Below are positions 1-7,284 of a DNA stretch of 13,797 nucleotides, in pieces. The stretch spans positions 1 through 13,797 of the forward strand of contig JADKGD010000060.1 in the NCBI GenBank assembly GCA_016717145.1, in the 5' to 3' direction. Source of the DNA: Saprospiraceae bacterium. Its GTDB lineage: Bacteria > Bacteroidota > Bacteroidia > Chitinophagales > Saprospiraceae. Below the pieces are notes generated by a model. It did no database searches, was not told where the DNA came from, and saw only the letters and a list, made by a program, of their open reading frames with translations. The stretch's first letter is position 1, and each line of letters starts with the position of its first letter. Both the position numbers and the translations under genes were made by a program.

Positions 1-1
1 C

Positions 2-1114
2 ATAGGCAGGGTTTATAGAGGAGATCTGGAAGAAAATAAGGACTACCTTCTTTGCAAAAAAGATGGTGTTATGAAAAAGGTTAGAGTCAAAGAATTGTAT
101 GTATTCAAAGGCTTGGCCAAACTTAAAGTGTCAACAGTGCGAAGTGGAGACCTTTGTGCCGTAGTGGGTATAGATGACTTTGAAATCGGCGATTCTATAG
201 TAGATCCATTGCAACCTGAAGCACTTCCAAGAATAGAAGTTGATGAGCCTACGATGAGTATGCTCTTTACCATAAATAACTCACCATTCTTTGGTAAGGA
301 AGGTAAATTTGTTACATCAAGACATTTGCGTGAACGGTTGTACAAAGAACTCGAAAAAAATCTGGCCTTAAGGGTTGAAGATGGTGAGTCCGAAGATAAA
401 TTTAATGTATTTGGTCGGGGCGTACTGCACTTAAGTGTGTTGATAGAAACAATGAGAAGGGAAGGCTATGAATTGCAGGTAGGTAAACCGCAGGTCATCA
501 TCAAAGAAATCGATGGTGTCAAGTGTGAACCGGTCGAATTGCTCGTCATCGATGTGCCTGAGACATCCTCAGGAAAAGCCATCGAACTTATCACACAAAG
601 GAAGGGCTTGCTGAAGGTAATGGAGCCAAAAGGTGATGTTCAACATTTGGAATTTGAAATTCCTTCCAGAGGTATTATAGGACTTAGAAACAATATGCTT
701 ACTGCCACATCCGGAGAAGCGGTCATGACGCACAGATTTATTCAGTTCGAACCACACAAAGGAGATTTACCTGCACGTATTAAAGGGTCTATGGTTTCTA
801 TGGAACAAGGTCAGGCTTTGCCGTTTGCTATTGACAGACTTCAGGATCGGGGTAAGTTTTTTATCGATCCGGGCGAACAGATTTACGTAGGTCAGGTTTT
901 GGGTGAACACTCAAGGGATAATGATCTTGCTATAAATGTCATCAAAGGTAAAAAATTGACAAATATGCGTGCCTCCGGTTCAGATGAAAATGTCAAGATA
1001 GCACCAAAAATTCAGTTTTCACTGGAAGAATGTATGGAATACATCAGGGATGATGAATATCTGGAAGTTACACCAGTTAACCTCAGGATGCGTAAAATTA
1101 AATTTACAATCTGA
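2..1114 (+). CDS. typA: Translational GTPase TypA/BipA, C-terminal part (5' end outside window)
   Basis: TypA/BipA is a ribosome-associated GTPase of the EF-G family involved in ribosome assembly and stress or cold adaptation. The reading frame is open from base 2, and the codons before the first ATG (position 71) already match the family (IGRVYRGDLEEN, then KKDG). The gene therefore begins upstream and ATG 71 is internal. About 370 of the usual ~600 codons are visible; the G domain is missing. Seen in order: the end of the beta-barrel domain (KELYVFKGL), the EF-G domain III-like segment (MSMLFTINNSPFFGKEGKF, then GRGVLHLSVLIETMRREGYE), the domain V-like segment (EFEIPSRGIIGLRN, MLTATSGEAVM) and the TypA-specific C-terminal domain (AIDRLQDRGKFF, KKLTNMRASGSDE). 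It ends in TGA with no frame damage over 1.1 kb, unlike most genes to its right. It marks the conserved chromosomal edge of the accessory region. Confidence 0.97.
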   Translation: MGRVYRGDLEENKDYLLCKKDGVMKKVRVKELYVFKGLAKLKVSTVRSGDLCAVVGIDDFEIGDSIVDPLQPEALPRIEVDEPTMSMLFTINNSPFFGKEGKFVTSRHLRERLYKELEKNLALRVEDGESEDKFNVFGRGVLHLSVLIETMRREGYELQVGKPQVIIKEIDGVKCEPVELLVIDVPETSSGKAIELITQRKGLLKVMEPKGDVQHLEFEIPSRGIIGLRNNMLTATSGEAVMTHRFIQFEPHKGDLPARIKGSMVSMEQGQALPFAIDRLQDRGKFFIDPGEQIYVGQVLGEHSRDNDLAINVIKGKKLTNMRASGSDENVKIAPKIQFSLEECMEYIRDDEYLEVTPVNLRMRKIKFTI

Positions 1115-1118
1115 TAAA

Positions 1119-1135
1119 CCCAGAATCCGCATTAG
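1119..1135. repeat. Solo terminal repeat of the MITE family
   Basis: CCCAGAATCCGCATTAG, starting five bases after the typA stop codon, matches 16 of 17 bases of the left end of the MITE at 5181 (CCCAGATTCCGCATTAG). No matching right end was found nearby, so this is either a truncated copy or a one-ended relic. Confidence 0.6.
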
Positions 1136-1419
1136 AAATTCCCGCCTGCCAAAGTTGTACGTCGGGCAGGTATTCCGATAATATCTGACTTTTTTTTTCC
1201 TGACTTGTACCATGTAAATTTTGTGCGGTTTTAAATATCTGATTATCAGCATCATAGTGATTTATTTTAAAAAATTTACCGCACTAAGTGGTTTTGGCAT
1301 GAAAATCAGGATAGTAAAGACCACATTATAAGCCAAAGCGGTTCAAATATTAGTATATCAGAAGATAAAAAATATTTAGGGTGAAGGTACTTTTTTCGGA
1401 GGAGGGTTGTCTTCCGCCT

Positions 1420-1559
1420 TTTTGTCTTTAGCTTAAAAGTCACTGGAGACGGTACAAACAAAAAATCTAAAATAACTGGTAAATATATTTAAAGAACGGA
1501 TGTAAAGGCGAGTTTTTTTGTTTCCGTTGGGAAGATGACTTTTAAGCGTTAAGACAAAA
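1420..1559. repeat. Long imperfect palindrome, MITE- or REP-like
   Basis: Outer arms 1420-1442 and 1536-1559 are inverted copies: TTTTGTCTT, a short mismatch, then a perfect 12-bp part GCTTAAAAGTCA at 1431-1442 against TGACTTTTAAGC at 1536-1547. Inner arms (about 1449-1468 and 1510-1527) are also related: ACGG followed by an A-rich AAACAAAAAA stretch. The whole could fold into one long cruciform or RNA hairpin. The function is unknown; it resembles non-autonomous palindromic elements rather than a terminator, as it is over 300 bp from the nearest upstream gene. Confidence 0.6.
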
Positions 1560-1575
1560 CACGGCGGCATTTTTG

Positions 1576-1602
1576 TTTACTTTTTGCTGCAGAAAAAGTA
1601 AA
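1576..1602. repeat. Perfect 10-bp hairpin with PstI-type palindromic loop
   Basis: TTTACTTTTT (1576-1585) and AAAAAGTAAA (1593-1602) are perfect inverted copies around a GCTGCAG loop. It is followed at once by AAGCC-TTC-GGCTT, a second small hairpin. It could act as a terminator for a - strand transcript or belong to the same repeat family as 1420-1559. Confidence 0.5.
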
Positions 1603-1861
1603 AGCCTTCGGCTTGAGGTAATAGTATAATCAGGTTGAGATTTTTGGTTTATAAGCAATGATCAATTGAAATAGTTTTCAAACGTGCAATATGCTAAACA
1701 CACATCTAAAAAATAGTAGATGGCCAAATCCTAAATAATATAACCTATAAAACCGTCACAGTAAAGGCAAAACTTACTCCAAAAATGGACAAATTGGTAG
1801 CTAAATTATTTCCACCGCATTCGTGCTATTTTGTTGTCAAGCGAAGTGTTTAAACCTCTGG

Positions 1862-2381
1862 TCATCCTTTTAGAATTATTAAAGAGGAAATTATTTGTCT
1901 GAATGCTTGTAGTTCTTGTTCGTTGCTGGTCGTTTTGATAAGTTCATTGCGGTTTGAAACTCCTTTTTGTATTGGTAAAAGTCATTGTCCACATAAACGA
2001 GTTTTGAAAAACATTTATAATCCTTATGAGAAACCAAAAAGTCTTGTTGCTTCAGGTTTCTGTATTTATCTTTGTAGCTTTTGATGTCATATTCTACATC
2101 CTTTTCAGTTTTCTCGTCTTGTTTGTTGAAACTATATACTTGTATGAGTGCAGCACCTTTTTTTATGTCGTCTTTGCTTATGTAAAAAACAATATTTGAG
2201 TAGTAGTCCTTAGCGATTTCAATGTCACCTGTCCAGCCAACAGGTTCTTTTACGCTAAACATAAAGCCGTGACCATAAACCATTAAATTATCCATTTTCG
2301 AGGTGTCACTTTTCTGTCCAAACTATTAAGCGAGGCCAGTCCAATTAACAGTAGAGTTAAGATTTTAGATACATTTTTCAT
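1862..2381 (-). pseudogene. Small secreted protein of unknown function, two or more frameshifts
   Basis: I do not recognise the family. Reconstructed, the gene starts at ATG 2381 with a signal peptide (MKNVSKILTLLLIGLASLNS). The frame is lost at the A run 2320-2322 (+ strand); restoring one base gives the typical Bacteroidota cleavage context SFGQ followed by KSDTSKMDN. The body has GHGFMFSVKEPVGWTGD, NIVFYISK and AALIQVYSFNK. Its layout, a signal peptide followed by a short domain opening with a 'VKEPxGW' phrase, recalls small PsbP-like or periplasmic domains, but this is only a guess. Near the 3' end a second lost base (about 1917) returns the frame to NEQELQAFRQIISSL and a TGA at 1862-1864. 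An intact form would be about 170 aa. An attC-like site lies 50 bp upstream, which suggests a cassette-borne gene. Confidence 0.6.
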
Positions 2382-2430
2382 TTTTAAATTTTTGTTCGTT
2401 TATTATCTGCATGGTCTACCAAGCATTACG

Positions 2431-2559
2431 ACTAACGGTTTGCATTGACGATGTTGCGGCTTTTACTATGTTTAATCGTTGTTCTTAGTCCAAATTTAAG
2501 GTTTTTTCTCATTCTCGATGTAATTTTTGCCGCAATATTGTTCAATGCTTTGTTATACT
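2431..2559 (-). repeat. attC-like recombination site (site D)
   Basis: The ends form an imperfect inverted repeat: CTAACGGTTTGCATTGACG...TTGCGGC (2432-2460) against GCCGCAATATTGTTCAATGC...GTTATAC (2530-2558). The paired parts include TAAC, GCATTGA and TTGCGGC, with bulges as in attC sites, and an ~70-base central segment. At 129 bp it lies within the known attC size range (about 57-141 bp). It sits upstream of the secreted-protein gene on the same strand. Confidence 0.5.
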
Positions 2560-2658
2560 CAGTAAATTGACTTTTTTTAATTTCGATTTGAAAACGCCGC
2601 TTGAATATTCCTGCTCTCAGTCTCTATTCGCAAATTTCCTGCTCTTATGGCGCTTTCG

Positions 2659-2718
2659 TTGCTTTTTATAAAAAAAGTCATATCTTTGCTCACTGAAAGC
2701 ATATATGCTTTCAGTGAG
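2659..2718 (+). promoter_or_regulatory. Promoter P1 abutting a perfect 30-bp palindrome
   Basis: TTG (2659-2661), 19 bp, TATCTTTG (2681-2688) fits the Bacteroidota primary sigma consensus. Directly after the -7 box comes a perfect 30-bp palindrome (2689-2718), half-site CTCACTGAAAGCATA followed by its complement. The dyad covers the start of transcription, where a bound repressor would block initiation; the RNA would also begin with a 13-bp hairpin. The same arrangement recurs at P2. Confidence 0.65.
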
Positions 2719-2803
2719 GTTATTAATAGCGTCACCTATTCCAATTCTACTGTGCTGATTTTCAGCCGATTATATTGTTTTTTAAATATTTTTTTCAAAA
2801 CTC

Positions 2804-2864
2804 TTGCTTTTGTGCGCAAAGTTATATAACTTTGCGATTGCAAAGCATATATGCTTTGCAATCG
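2804..2864 (+). promoter_or_regulatory. Promoter P2 with two perfect palindromes ahead of the AbiEi-type gene
   Basis: TTG (2804-2806), 20 bp, TAACTTTG (2827-2834) forms a second Bacteroidota-type promoter. Its -7 box is the right half of a perfect 22-bp palindrome (2815-2836, half-site CGCAAAGTTAT). A perfect 30-bp palindrome (2835-2864, half-site CGATTGCAAAGCATA) starts immediately after it. The core GCATATATGC is identical to that in P1. AbiEi antitoxins are known to repress their own operon by binding inverted repeats, so these are likely operators; that link is inferred. Confidence 0.7.
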
Positions 2865-2888
2865 GTTGAATTGGGCAGAAAAAACAAA

Positions 2889-3750
2889 CTGGACTCTTAC
2901 TTTAATGTCATTGAAGATTTTTTTGACAAATCTGACTTAAAATCTTTTACTGAAAATAAATTTGGTGAAATTTTTAATGAAAATAGTCATTTTTGGGCAT
3001 ACCTGATAATAGATACCCAAAACAGGTACTGACTTATCTAATAAAAGAGAAGTTATAAATGTACATACATTTATAAACAATTCTAATGAAATCAAAGGTA
3101 ATCTATTCTTGGAAAACAAATGATGAATTTACAGTAATATCAGGACTGAAAAGTGAGTCCTATTTTACGCATTATTCAGCACTTTATTTGCATCAGCTGT
3201 CATTGCAAATTCCCAAAACTATATATTTAAATTTTGAGCATAAGTCGTCACCAAGTAACAAAAGAGATGAGAATATTGTATTACAGGAGTCTATCGATAA
3301 AGCTTTTCAAGGTAGTCAAAGAAAAAGTTTGGTTTCTTTTTCATTTTTAGAAAAAAAATAATAATTATAAATGGAAAGTTTACAAACCGACTCGGTGTGA
3401 AAAAAGATCCAGCACTGACCAATGCTTTGAATATACAGATATTGAAAGAACCTTAATAGATATTTCAGTAAGACCTGTTTATTCTGGCGGAGTATTTGAA
3501 GTCTTAGAAGCATATAGGCTCGCTAAAGGGAAAATTAGTGCGACCTAAACTCTCTTATTATTTAACTCAACTTGATTTTATTTATCCTTATCATCAAGTG
3601 ATTGGTTTTTACTTAGAAAAAGCAGGATATAGCGAAACTGAAATAGCTTTATTTAAGAAAGATATGAAGTATAATTTTTACCTAACCTACGACATACGTA
3701 ATAAAGAATTTTCTGAAGAATGGAGATTATTTTATCCAAAGGGGCTTTAA
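2889..3750 (+). pseudogene. AbiEi-family antitoxin of a type IV TA-like system, several frameshifts
   Basis: Joining frames gives one ~285-aa protein that reads like Bacteroidota AbiEi antitoxins, which are DNA-binding autorepressors that counteract the AbiEii nucleotidyltransferase. Pieces in order: LDSYFNVIEDFFDKSDLK (from 2889), QVLTYLIKEKL, SKVIYSWKTNDEFTVISGLK with ESYFTHYSALYLHQLSLQIP (3086-3360), IIIINGKFTNRLGVKKDPAL, then DIERTLIDISVRPVYSGG with FEVLEAYRLAKGK, and LSYYLTQLDFIYPYHQVIGF to the end, RLFYPKGL. Frame changes fall near 3022, 3050-3090, 3355 (A8 run), 3440 and 3540. The true start is unclear: no ATG is in frame ahead of LDSYF, and the ATG at 2851 inside the palindrome is in another frame. 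Two promoter/operator units precede it. It runs towards, not with, the AbiEii gene, and the two stop codons overlap. Confidence 0.75.
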
Positions 3751-4615
3751 AACAAATGCTTGAAAGTCACAATCATATAATCAAAGTAATAGTCAAAATC
3801 TTTTAAAGTTTCATTCTGATTTACCGTGTTTATAACACTTTCCCAACTTTGTCTGTGAAATTCACGTTGATCAGGTAATAAAGAAATATAAGTCATTGGA
3901 ACTCTTTTCGCATCAAAGATAAACTTGCAAAGTTCAATATTTCCAGGTAATTTAAAATTAATAGAAAATGCTTCTGTAAGATTATAAACATCATAAAAAT
4001 CTCTTGCTCTTGATCGTGGGGTCATGCTGAAAACAACTCCTTTGTAAATAGGTAATTGTTGACACAAGGCTCGGAGTTTTTCCAAGGCTAACATTTCGGG
4101 AGAGTAAACATAAACAACTGCCCCTTCAATATCCTTAGCTCTTTTATCAGTAACATATTCATATTTGCTAATATCAATTGTGAATTTAGTCGAGTTGTCA
4201 GAATGCAATTGAACAGCATTTCTTCTCATTGCATCAATATTTCCATTAAGGTCGTCAAATTTGTTTTTCTGAATAACTTTGAATTCTAACAGATAACCTC
4301 CCCAAAATGATTTTACTGCATCATTTACTTTTTGTGGTCTATCATTAAACTTAAATCAAAAGCGACGAAATTTTCTTTTTCGAATTCATTGTTTAGCAAG
4401 GATAAAATTTGCTTTGATATTCTTTGCTTTTCCATTTCCGAAAAGTCTTTCTCCATTGAGAAATCAATATCAATGCTACCTCTATTTGTGATATCATAAG
4501 CCAAGTTCAAAGCATTCCCTCCTTTTAAAACTAAAATTCCCATTAATATTTCATCAGCAACCAAAGCTGAAATTGTAAGAGTTTTAATTCGTTGCAGGGT
4601 TTCTAAATTGGTCAT
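3747..4615 (-). pseudogene. AbiEii/AbiGii-type nucleotidyltransferase toxin, one frameshift
   Basis: AbiEii toxins are DNA polymerase beta-like nucleotidyltransferases that cause growth arrest and phage abortive infection. The first fragment (ATG 4615) has the family's glycine motif VLKGGNALNLAY (K31-G33) and the metal site S47-I-D49-I-D51 in GSIDIDFS. Bases 4320-4345 shift the frame by one. The next frame continues PQKVNDAVKSFWGGYLLEFK and then runs to the end with MLALEKLRALCQQ (conserved Lys) and RSRARDFYDVYNL. The rebuilt length of about 289 aa matches the family, so only one base separates this from an intact gene. The final TAA (3747-3749) overlaps the stop of the AbiEi-type gene on the other strand. 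In known abiE operons the two genes are co-directional; here they converge. The purine-poor leader is usual for Bacteroidota. Confidence 0.8.
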
Positions 4616-4701
4616 ATTTTGTCTTTTAAATTTATAAGTTCAATTTAAATAAGTATAATTTTAATAACATTCAGTTTATGTTCGAACTATTCATTATATT
4701 G

Positions 4702-5007
4702 TTAATGCTTTTTATTGACAATCCGCGATTGCTCTGCTAACAATTTATTCAAATCAGAGTTAAGTTGAATTAAATGCATACTTTGATTATGGTATTGTGT
4801 ATTCAAAAAAATATTGTAGTTTTCAAAAAATGTTGAATTACTCAAAACCAAAACCTTCATGAACTTTTCAATAGACCTTCGGCAACTCTCTTTTGATTTC
4901 TCGCTTTTCCTATTGAGTAGAACTTTGAAATAGACGCACAAAAAATCCAGCAACTTTCAGGTTATTCAGAAAAAAGGAATCATTGGCGAAAAAGTCTGTA
5001 AAGACAT
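4702..5007 (-). pseudogene. Unrecognised small protein, probably frameshifted
   Basis: No family recognised. A good promoter on this strand (5030-5059) is followed by ATG 5007 (MSLQ). A one-base shift then reads DFFANDSFFLNNLKVAGFF and VRLFQSS, and another joins the open frame 4702-4900, with EKSKESCRRSIEKFMKVL and a helical, charged end (HLIQLNSDLNKLLAEQ). Rebuilt, it would be about 100 aa, likely all helical, with no signal peptide. It ends 86 bp upstream of the nucleotidyltransferase start on the same strand, so it could share its transcript. The join is inferred from composition only. Confidence 0.35.
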
Positions 5008-5029
5008 GAATTTTTTTTATACGTTTATG

Positions 5030-5059
5030 CAAATATAAGCAACATTCTGAATTGTACAA
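5030..5059 (-). promoter_or_regulatory. Bacteroidota-type promoter
   Basis: On the - strand TTG (5057-5059), exactly 19 bp, then TATATTTG (5030-5037) fits the -33/-7 consensus. The only gene in place to use it begins at 5007, and it may also serve the nucleotidyltransferase at 4615. Confidence 0.6.
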
Positions 5060-5180
5060 ATTTAGTTTTTGTGCCTGTCAGCAAGGGACAATTACAAATT
5101 TAGTAATTTTAGTATCTTGCGTTATTTTATAATGCCATTTACTATTTTCTCATATATAATTTTGATCTCACTTAATTTAA

Positions 5181-5351
5181 CCCAGATTCCGCATTAGGAA
5201 TTTACTGCAACAAAATTCTACTTCATATCTATTTCAGTACTCATTTTTCCGTCCTCACCGTAGTTATTACTACGATTGCGGGAGAAAAATTCCGTGCTTA
5301 ATAATATTTGTATAATTCAGTTTCGTAACAAAGCCTAATGCAGATTCTGAG
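5181..5351. mobile_element. 171-bp MITE with 5-bp target duplication TTTAA
   Basis: Terminal inverted repeats are CCCAGATTCCGCATTAGG at the left and CTCAGAATCTGCATTAGG (reading inward) at the right: 18 bp, 15 matching. Both ends are flanked by TTTAA (5176-5180 and 5352-5356). The second copy of the neighbouring block has the unoccupied site, a single TTTAA at 7894-7898, preceded by a similar CACTTGA. The inside has no ORF and a central hairpin (CGTAGT-TATT-ACTACG) within a longer imperfect dyad. It is a non-autonomous element needing a transposase supplied from elsewhere; the parent IS family cannot be named from this. Confidence 0.75.
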
Positions 5352-5352
5352 T

Positions 5353-5473
5353 TTAATCTTTTGACGCACGATTAATTATTTTAATCATTTTATCATTGTC
5401 AGTTCCGTTTCTCATCAATTTATCGAGTGGACTTTTTATCCCATACTGTCGGCCTGGCAAATACTTTGTTCAT
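5353..5473 (-). pseudogene. Broken copy of the 39-codon ORF
   Basis: Counterpart of the intact small ORF at 7895-8014. Here a T run at 5433-5437 has five bases instead of four, which shifts the frame after the WDK residues. Whether the ORF is a real gene is uncertain. Confidence 0.25.
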
Positions 5474-5508
5474 TGCTGAGTATTATGGAGTAAATTGAAG
5501 TGCTCAAA

Positions 5509-5550
5509 CCGGAGCAAACTGAACCAGTGATTCCGGAGCAAACTGAACCA
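5509..5550. repeat. Tandem repeat resembling an IS21-family end
   Basis: CCGGAGCAAACTGAACCA occurs at 5509-5526 and again at 5533-5550, a 24-bp period. Paired repeats of this sort, with a CCGG followed by an AAACTGAACC-like tail, are typical of the ends of IS21-family elements. No istA or istB sequence is present, so this is at most a terminal relic. Confidence 0.4.
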
Positions 5551-5694
5551 CTTTTTAGGTGTTGATTTGATAGTTATATTGTATCAAATTCGTTTTTTTG
5601 TTTCGGCCCCGCTACCAAGACTGACTGATTCTGCCGTAGGCAGATGAAGTACGACAGTGCTTCAAAGGAAGGAAGGGCCGGCGGCGGGTGGGCA

Positions 5695-5754
5695 GGTTCA
5701 ACAGTGCGTTCATCGCATGTCCGCTGGACACGACGAACGGTTATTTGTTAGCTA
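5695..5754 (-). repeat. attC-like recombination site (site E)
   Basis: On the - strand the site starts GCTAAC, immediately after the barrel gene's stop, and ends with GTTGAAC, which fits the attC R' consensus GTTRRRY. Between them is a stem GTTCATCGCATGTCC (5708-5722) against GGACACGACGAAC (5726-5738) with a 3-base loop and a small bulge. A gene followed directly by an attC is the standard cassette order. The site is duplicated at 8237-8294. Confidence 0.55.
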
Positions 5755-7016
5755 TCGTAATTCTTTATATTTCTTAATTCTTTGAGGATAAAAAACAGCT
5801 TGAATAAAGTTAAACTCTAAATGTTGCAAGCTAATTTTTTTATTATTCTTATCAATCTCCAAGAACGGTGAGTATCTTAAGTTTGTCCTTAATAACCAAA
5901 TGTCAGCACGTTTACTCGGTCTTATGTCCCAACCAAAAATCAAAGACGGACTTGTGAAAGTAAAGCGTTCATCCGTAAAATCGGTTGTATTGTCTGTTTC
6001 AACAAGTTTAATATTATCATACATAACACCTGCACCAATGAAAGGTGCGAACCCGTGATAGTCAAATAAAAACTTGTAGGCTTCTATGCCAACGCTGTTT
6101 CTAATTAGCTTTTGATTGAATGAAAAGGCGTTTCTCTCTTGTCTGATTGGTCGGAAATTGGCAGATAAAATAAAATCATACTTTGAAAAATGATAGCCTG
6201 CTGTAATTTCAGGAAAAATATTTGGCATTGCCTTGTCGTCTAAAAAAGTATAAAGCTCTGTGACATAGCTTGAACTTTTATAGGAAAAAGCCGAAGAAGG
6301 TCCTATCCCAAAGAACCCAACCTAATGCGTTCTTACTTCTTAGCAAAGAATCAAGTTGTGGAATTGGGTCGGAATAAGAACCGTTTGTAAATTCAATTGA
6401 ATAGTTTAAGCCAAAATTAATTACGCCTTTCGGGAAGGCTGATGTTACTGTTTGAGTTCTTGACAGGTAAATAGAAGTTTCATTGTTTGGAATCAGTTCA
6501 TAGCCTAAGTAAGCATAAATCTTAGGTGTTCGATAAGCTATACCTGCTCCTAATATTGATTTTACTTCTGTTTTTCTGTAATGCTCGCCCTGTAAATTAT
6601 TTTGGTTAAGCCGTATTGGGGCAAATTTATAACTTAGGTACGGGCGCACAGTATTTTCTTTAATGGCTAAAGGGGAAAAACGCATACCTGTTATGGCTCT
6701 AAATCTAATTGAATTATCAAATTCTCCAGCCCTTTGTTTTTCTTAGTGAGGTGGCAATTGTTAAACAAAAAAGTCAGCGTGTCCCCAAAAATGTGTGGCC
6801 CCAAAATTTATGGCTGGGGTAATAAAATTATTCCTTTCAAAAGCTTGAACTTCATTTTGTCCGTTTAAAAATGAGCTTGGTTGCAACTTGTAAAAGTAAT
6901 TAATGTCTGCCCCAAAGTATGACTTGGCAAAAGAATAACGTTTTTTTCAAATCAAGGTCTTGTCCCATTACGTTAAGAACCCATAAAGTTAATATAAGAG
7001 TATACACTTTCTTCAT
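5752..7016 (-). pseudogene. Outer-membrane beta-barrel protein, three or more frameshifts
   Basis: Rebuilt, the gene encodes about 420 aa. ATG 7016 opens a signal peptide (MKKVYTLILTLWVLNVMGQ). The mature part reads SYFGADINYFYKLQPSSF and NNFITPAINFGATHFWGHA, then ITGMRFSPLAIKENTVRP, YAYLGYELIPNNE, GVINFGLNYSIEF, ITAGYHFSKYDFILSANF and FAPFIGAGVMYDNIK, ending YKELR. Alternating polar/apolar strands with aromatic ends and 'PFIGAGVMY' phrases suggest an outer-membrane barrel; the substrate is unknown. Frame shifts: T7 run at 6941-6947 (six would restore KKRYSFAKS), about 6740-6765, and about 6310 (restores GFFGIGPSSAFSY). Gene flanks are attC-like sites A (27 bp upstream) and E (directly downstream), the picture of a single-gene cassette. 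Its 3' third is duplicated at 8300-8659. Confidence 0.65.
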
Positions 7017-7039
7017 ATCGTTCGTCTTTTTTATTAGGT

Positions 7040-7110
7040 AGCTAAACGCTTGTGTTTTGCGACGGTTTTGGCGATAGCCATAACTGGCGTCAAAGCTTCT
7101 GTTATGGCTT
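7040..7110 (-). repeat. attC-like recombination site (site A)
   Basis: On the - strand it begins GCCATAACAGAAGC and ends CACAAGCGTTTAGC. Inner arms CGCCAGTTATGGC and GCCAAAACCGTCG pair with few mismatches around TATC. On the + strand the boundary CTAAACGCTTGTGTTTTGCG with its CGACGGTTTTGGCGAT extension is almost the same as the partial site at the right window end (13763-13797). It follows the 51-aa gene by 7 bp, the expected cassette order. Confidence 0.6.
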
Positions 7111-7117
7111 CGTGATT

Positions 7118-7273
7118 TTACTCCTTTACCGTTTTAAGTTCTTTAGGTAGTCCTACTTTAGACAATAGCTTTTTAGCTCTCTCTGTTTTTTTTGGAAAGT
7201 TGTCCTTGGGTGATTGCTTTTTTAAATCTGATTTTTCCTTACTTGGAGTTTTGTCTATAACCGTATAAGCCAT
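7118..7273 (-). CDS. Small lysine-rich protein, 51 aa
   Basis: An intact ORF, MAYTVIDKTPSKEKSDLKKQ continuing to KLLSKVGLPKELKTVKE, with 14 lysines and no signal or membrane segment. It is probably a largely unstructured small protein whose C-terminal helix (ERAKKLLSKVGL) may bind a partner. It starts 11 bp after the rebuilt end of the DUF6934-like gene and ends 7 bp before attC-like site A, so the two genes look like one two-gene cassette. The pairing of a small charged protein with a conserved partner recalls a toxin-antitoxin layout, but nothing in the sequence proves this. Confidence 0.6.
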   Translation of the reverse strand: MAYTVIDKTPSKEKSDLKKQSPKDNFPKKTERAKKLLSKVGLPKELKTVKE

Positions 7274-7284
7274 TTTATTAAATT

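Larger units (their letters stand above)
1115..1861. other. Non-coding, structured intergenic region
   Basis: I see no credible gene in these ~750 bases on either strand. The region holds a solo MITE-like end just after typA, a small inverted repeat (GTGCGGT at 1223-1229 with ACCGCAC at 1278-1284), a long palindromic element (1420-1559) and a perfect 10-bp hairpin (1576-1602); the larger ones are annotated separately. A CCTGCC/GGCAGG hairpin (1145-1150, 1165-1170) lies 30 bp past the typA stop, but its T tract comes only 20 bases later, so it is a weak terminator candidate. Bases 1620-1861 show nothing recognisable. Confidence 0.6.
5352..6159. repeat. 0.8-kb direct repeat, copy 1
   Basis: Nearly identical to 7894-8659 in the same orientation. 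Copy 1 contains a broken 39-codon ORF, the IS21-like tandem repeat, a GC-rich block (5605-5700), attC-like site E and the 3' third of the barrel gene. Copy 1 continues into a complete barrel gene, so it is likely the parent copy. Differences between copies are mostly single bases in homopolymer runs, plus deletions in copy 2 around 8520-8590. Confidence 0.95.

Noticed and set aside
71..1114. typA starting at ATG 71 as a full gene
   Set aside because: The frame is open and family-like from base 2, so ATG 71 is internal and the gene begins outside the window.
1145..1198. Rho-independent terminator after typA
   Set aside because: The CCTGCC/GGCAGG hairpin has a long loop and the T tract is about 20 bases away, so the geometry is poor.
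1790..1850. Another attC-like site after the secreted-protein gene
   Set aside because: Only a shared GGTAGCTAAA-type stretch with site A; the arms pair too poorly to support it.
2689..2864. CRISPR-like repeats
   Set aside because: The similar dyads are only two or three, each attached to a promoter, with no regular spacers or cas genes.
2937..3119. - strand ORF opposite the AbiEi-type gene
   Set aside because: Shadow of the + strand gene; its sequence matches nothing and the + strand reading is family-like.
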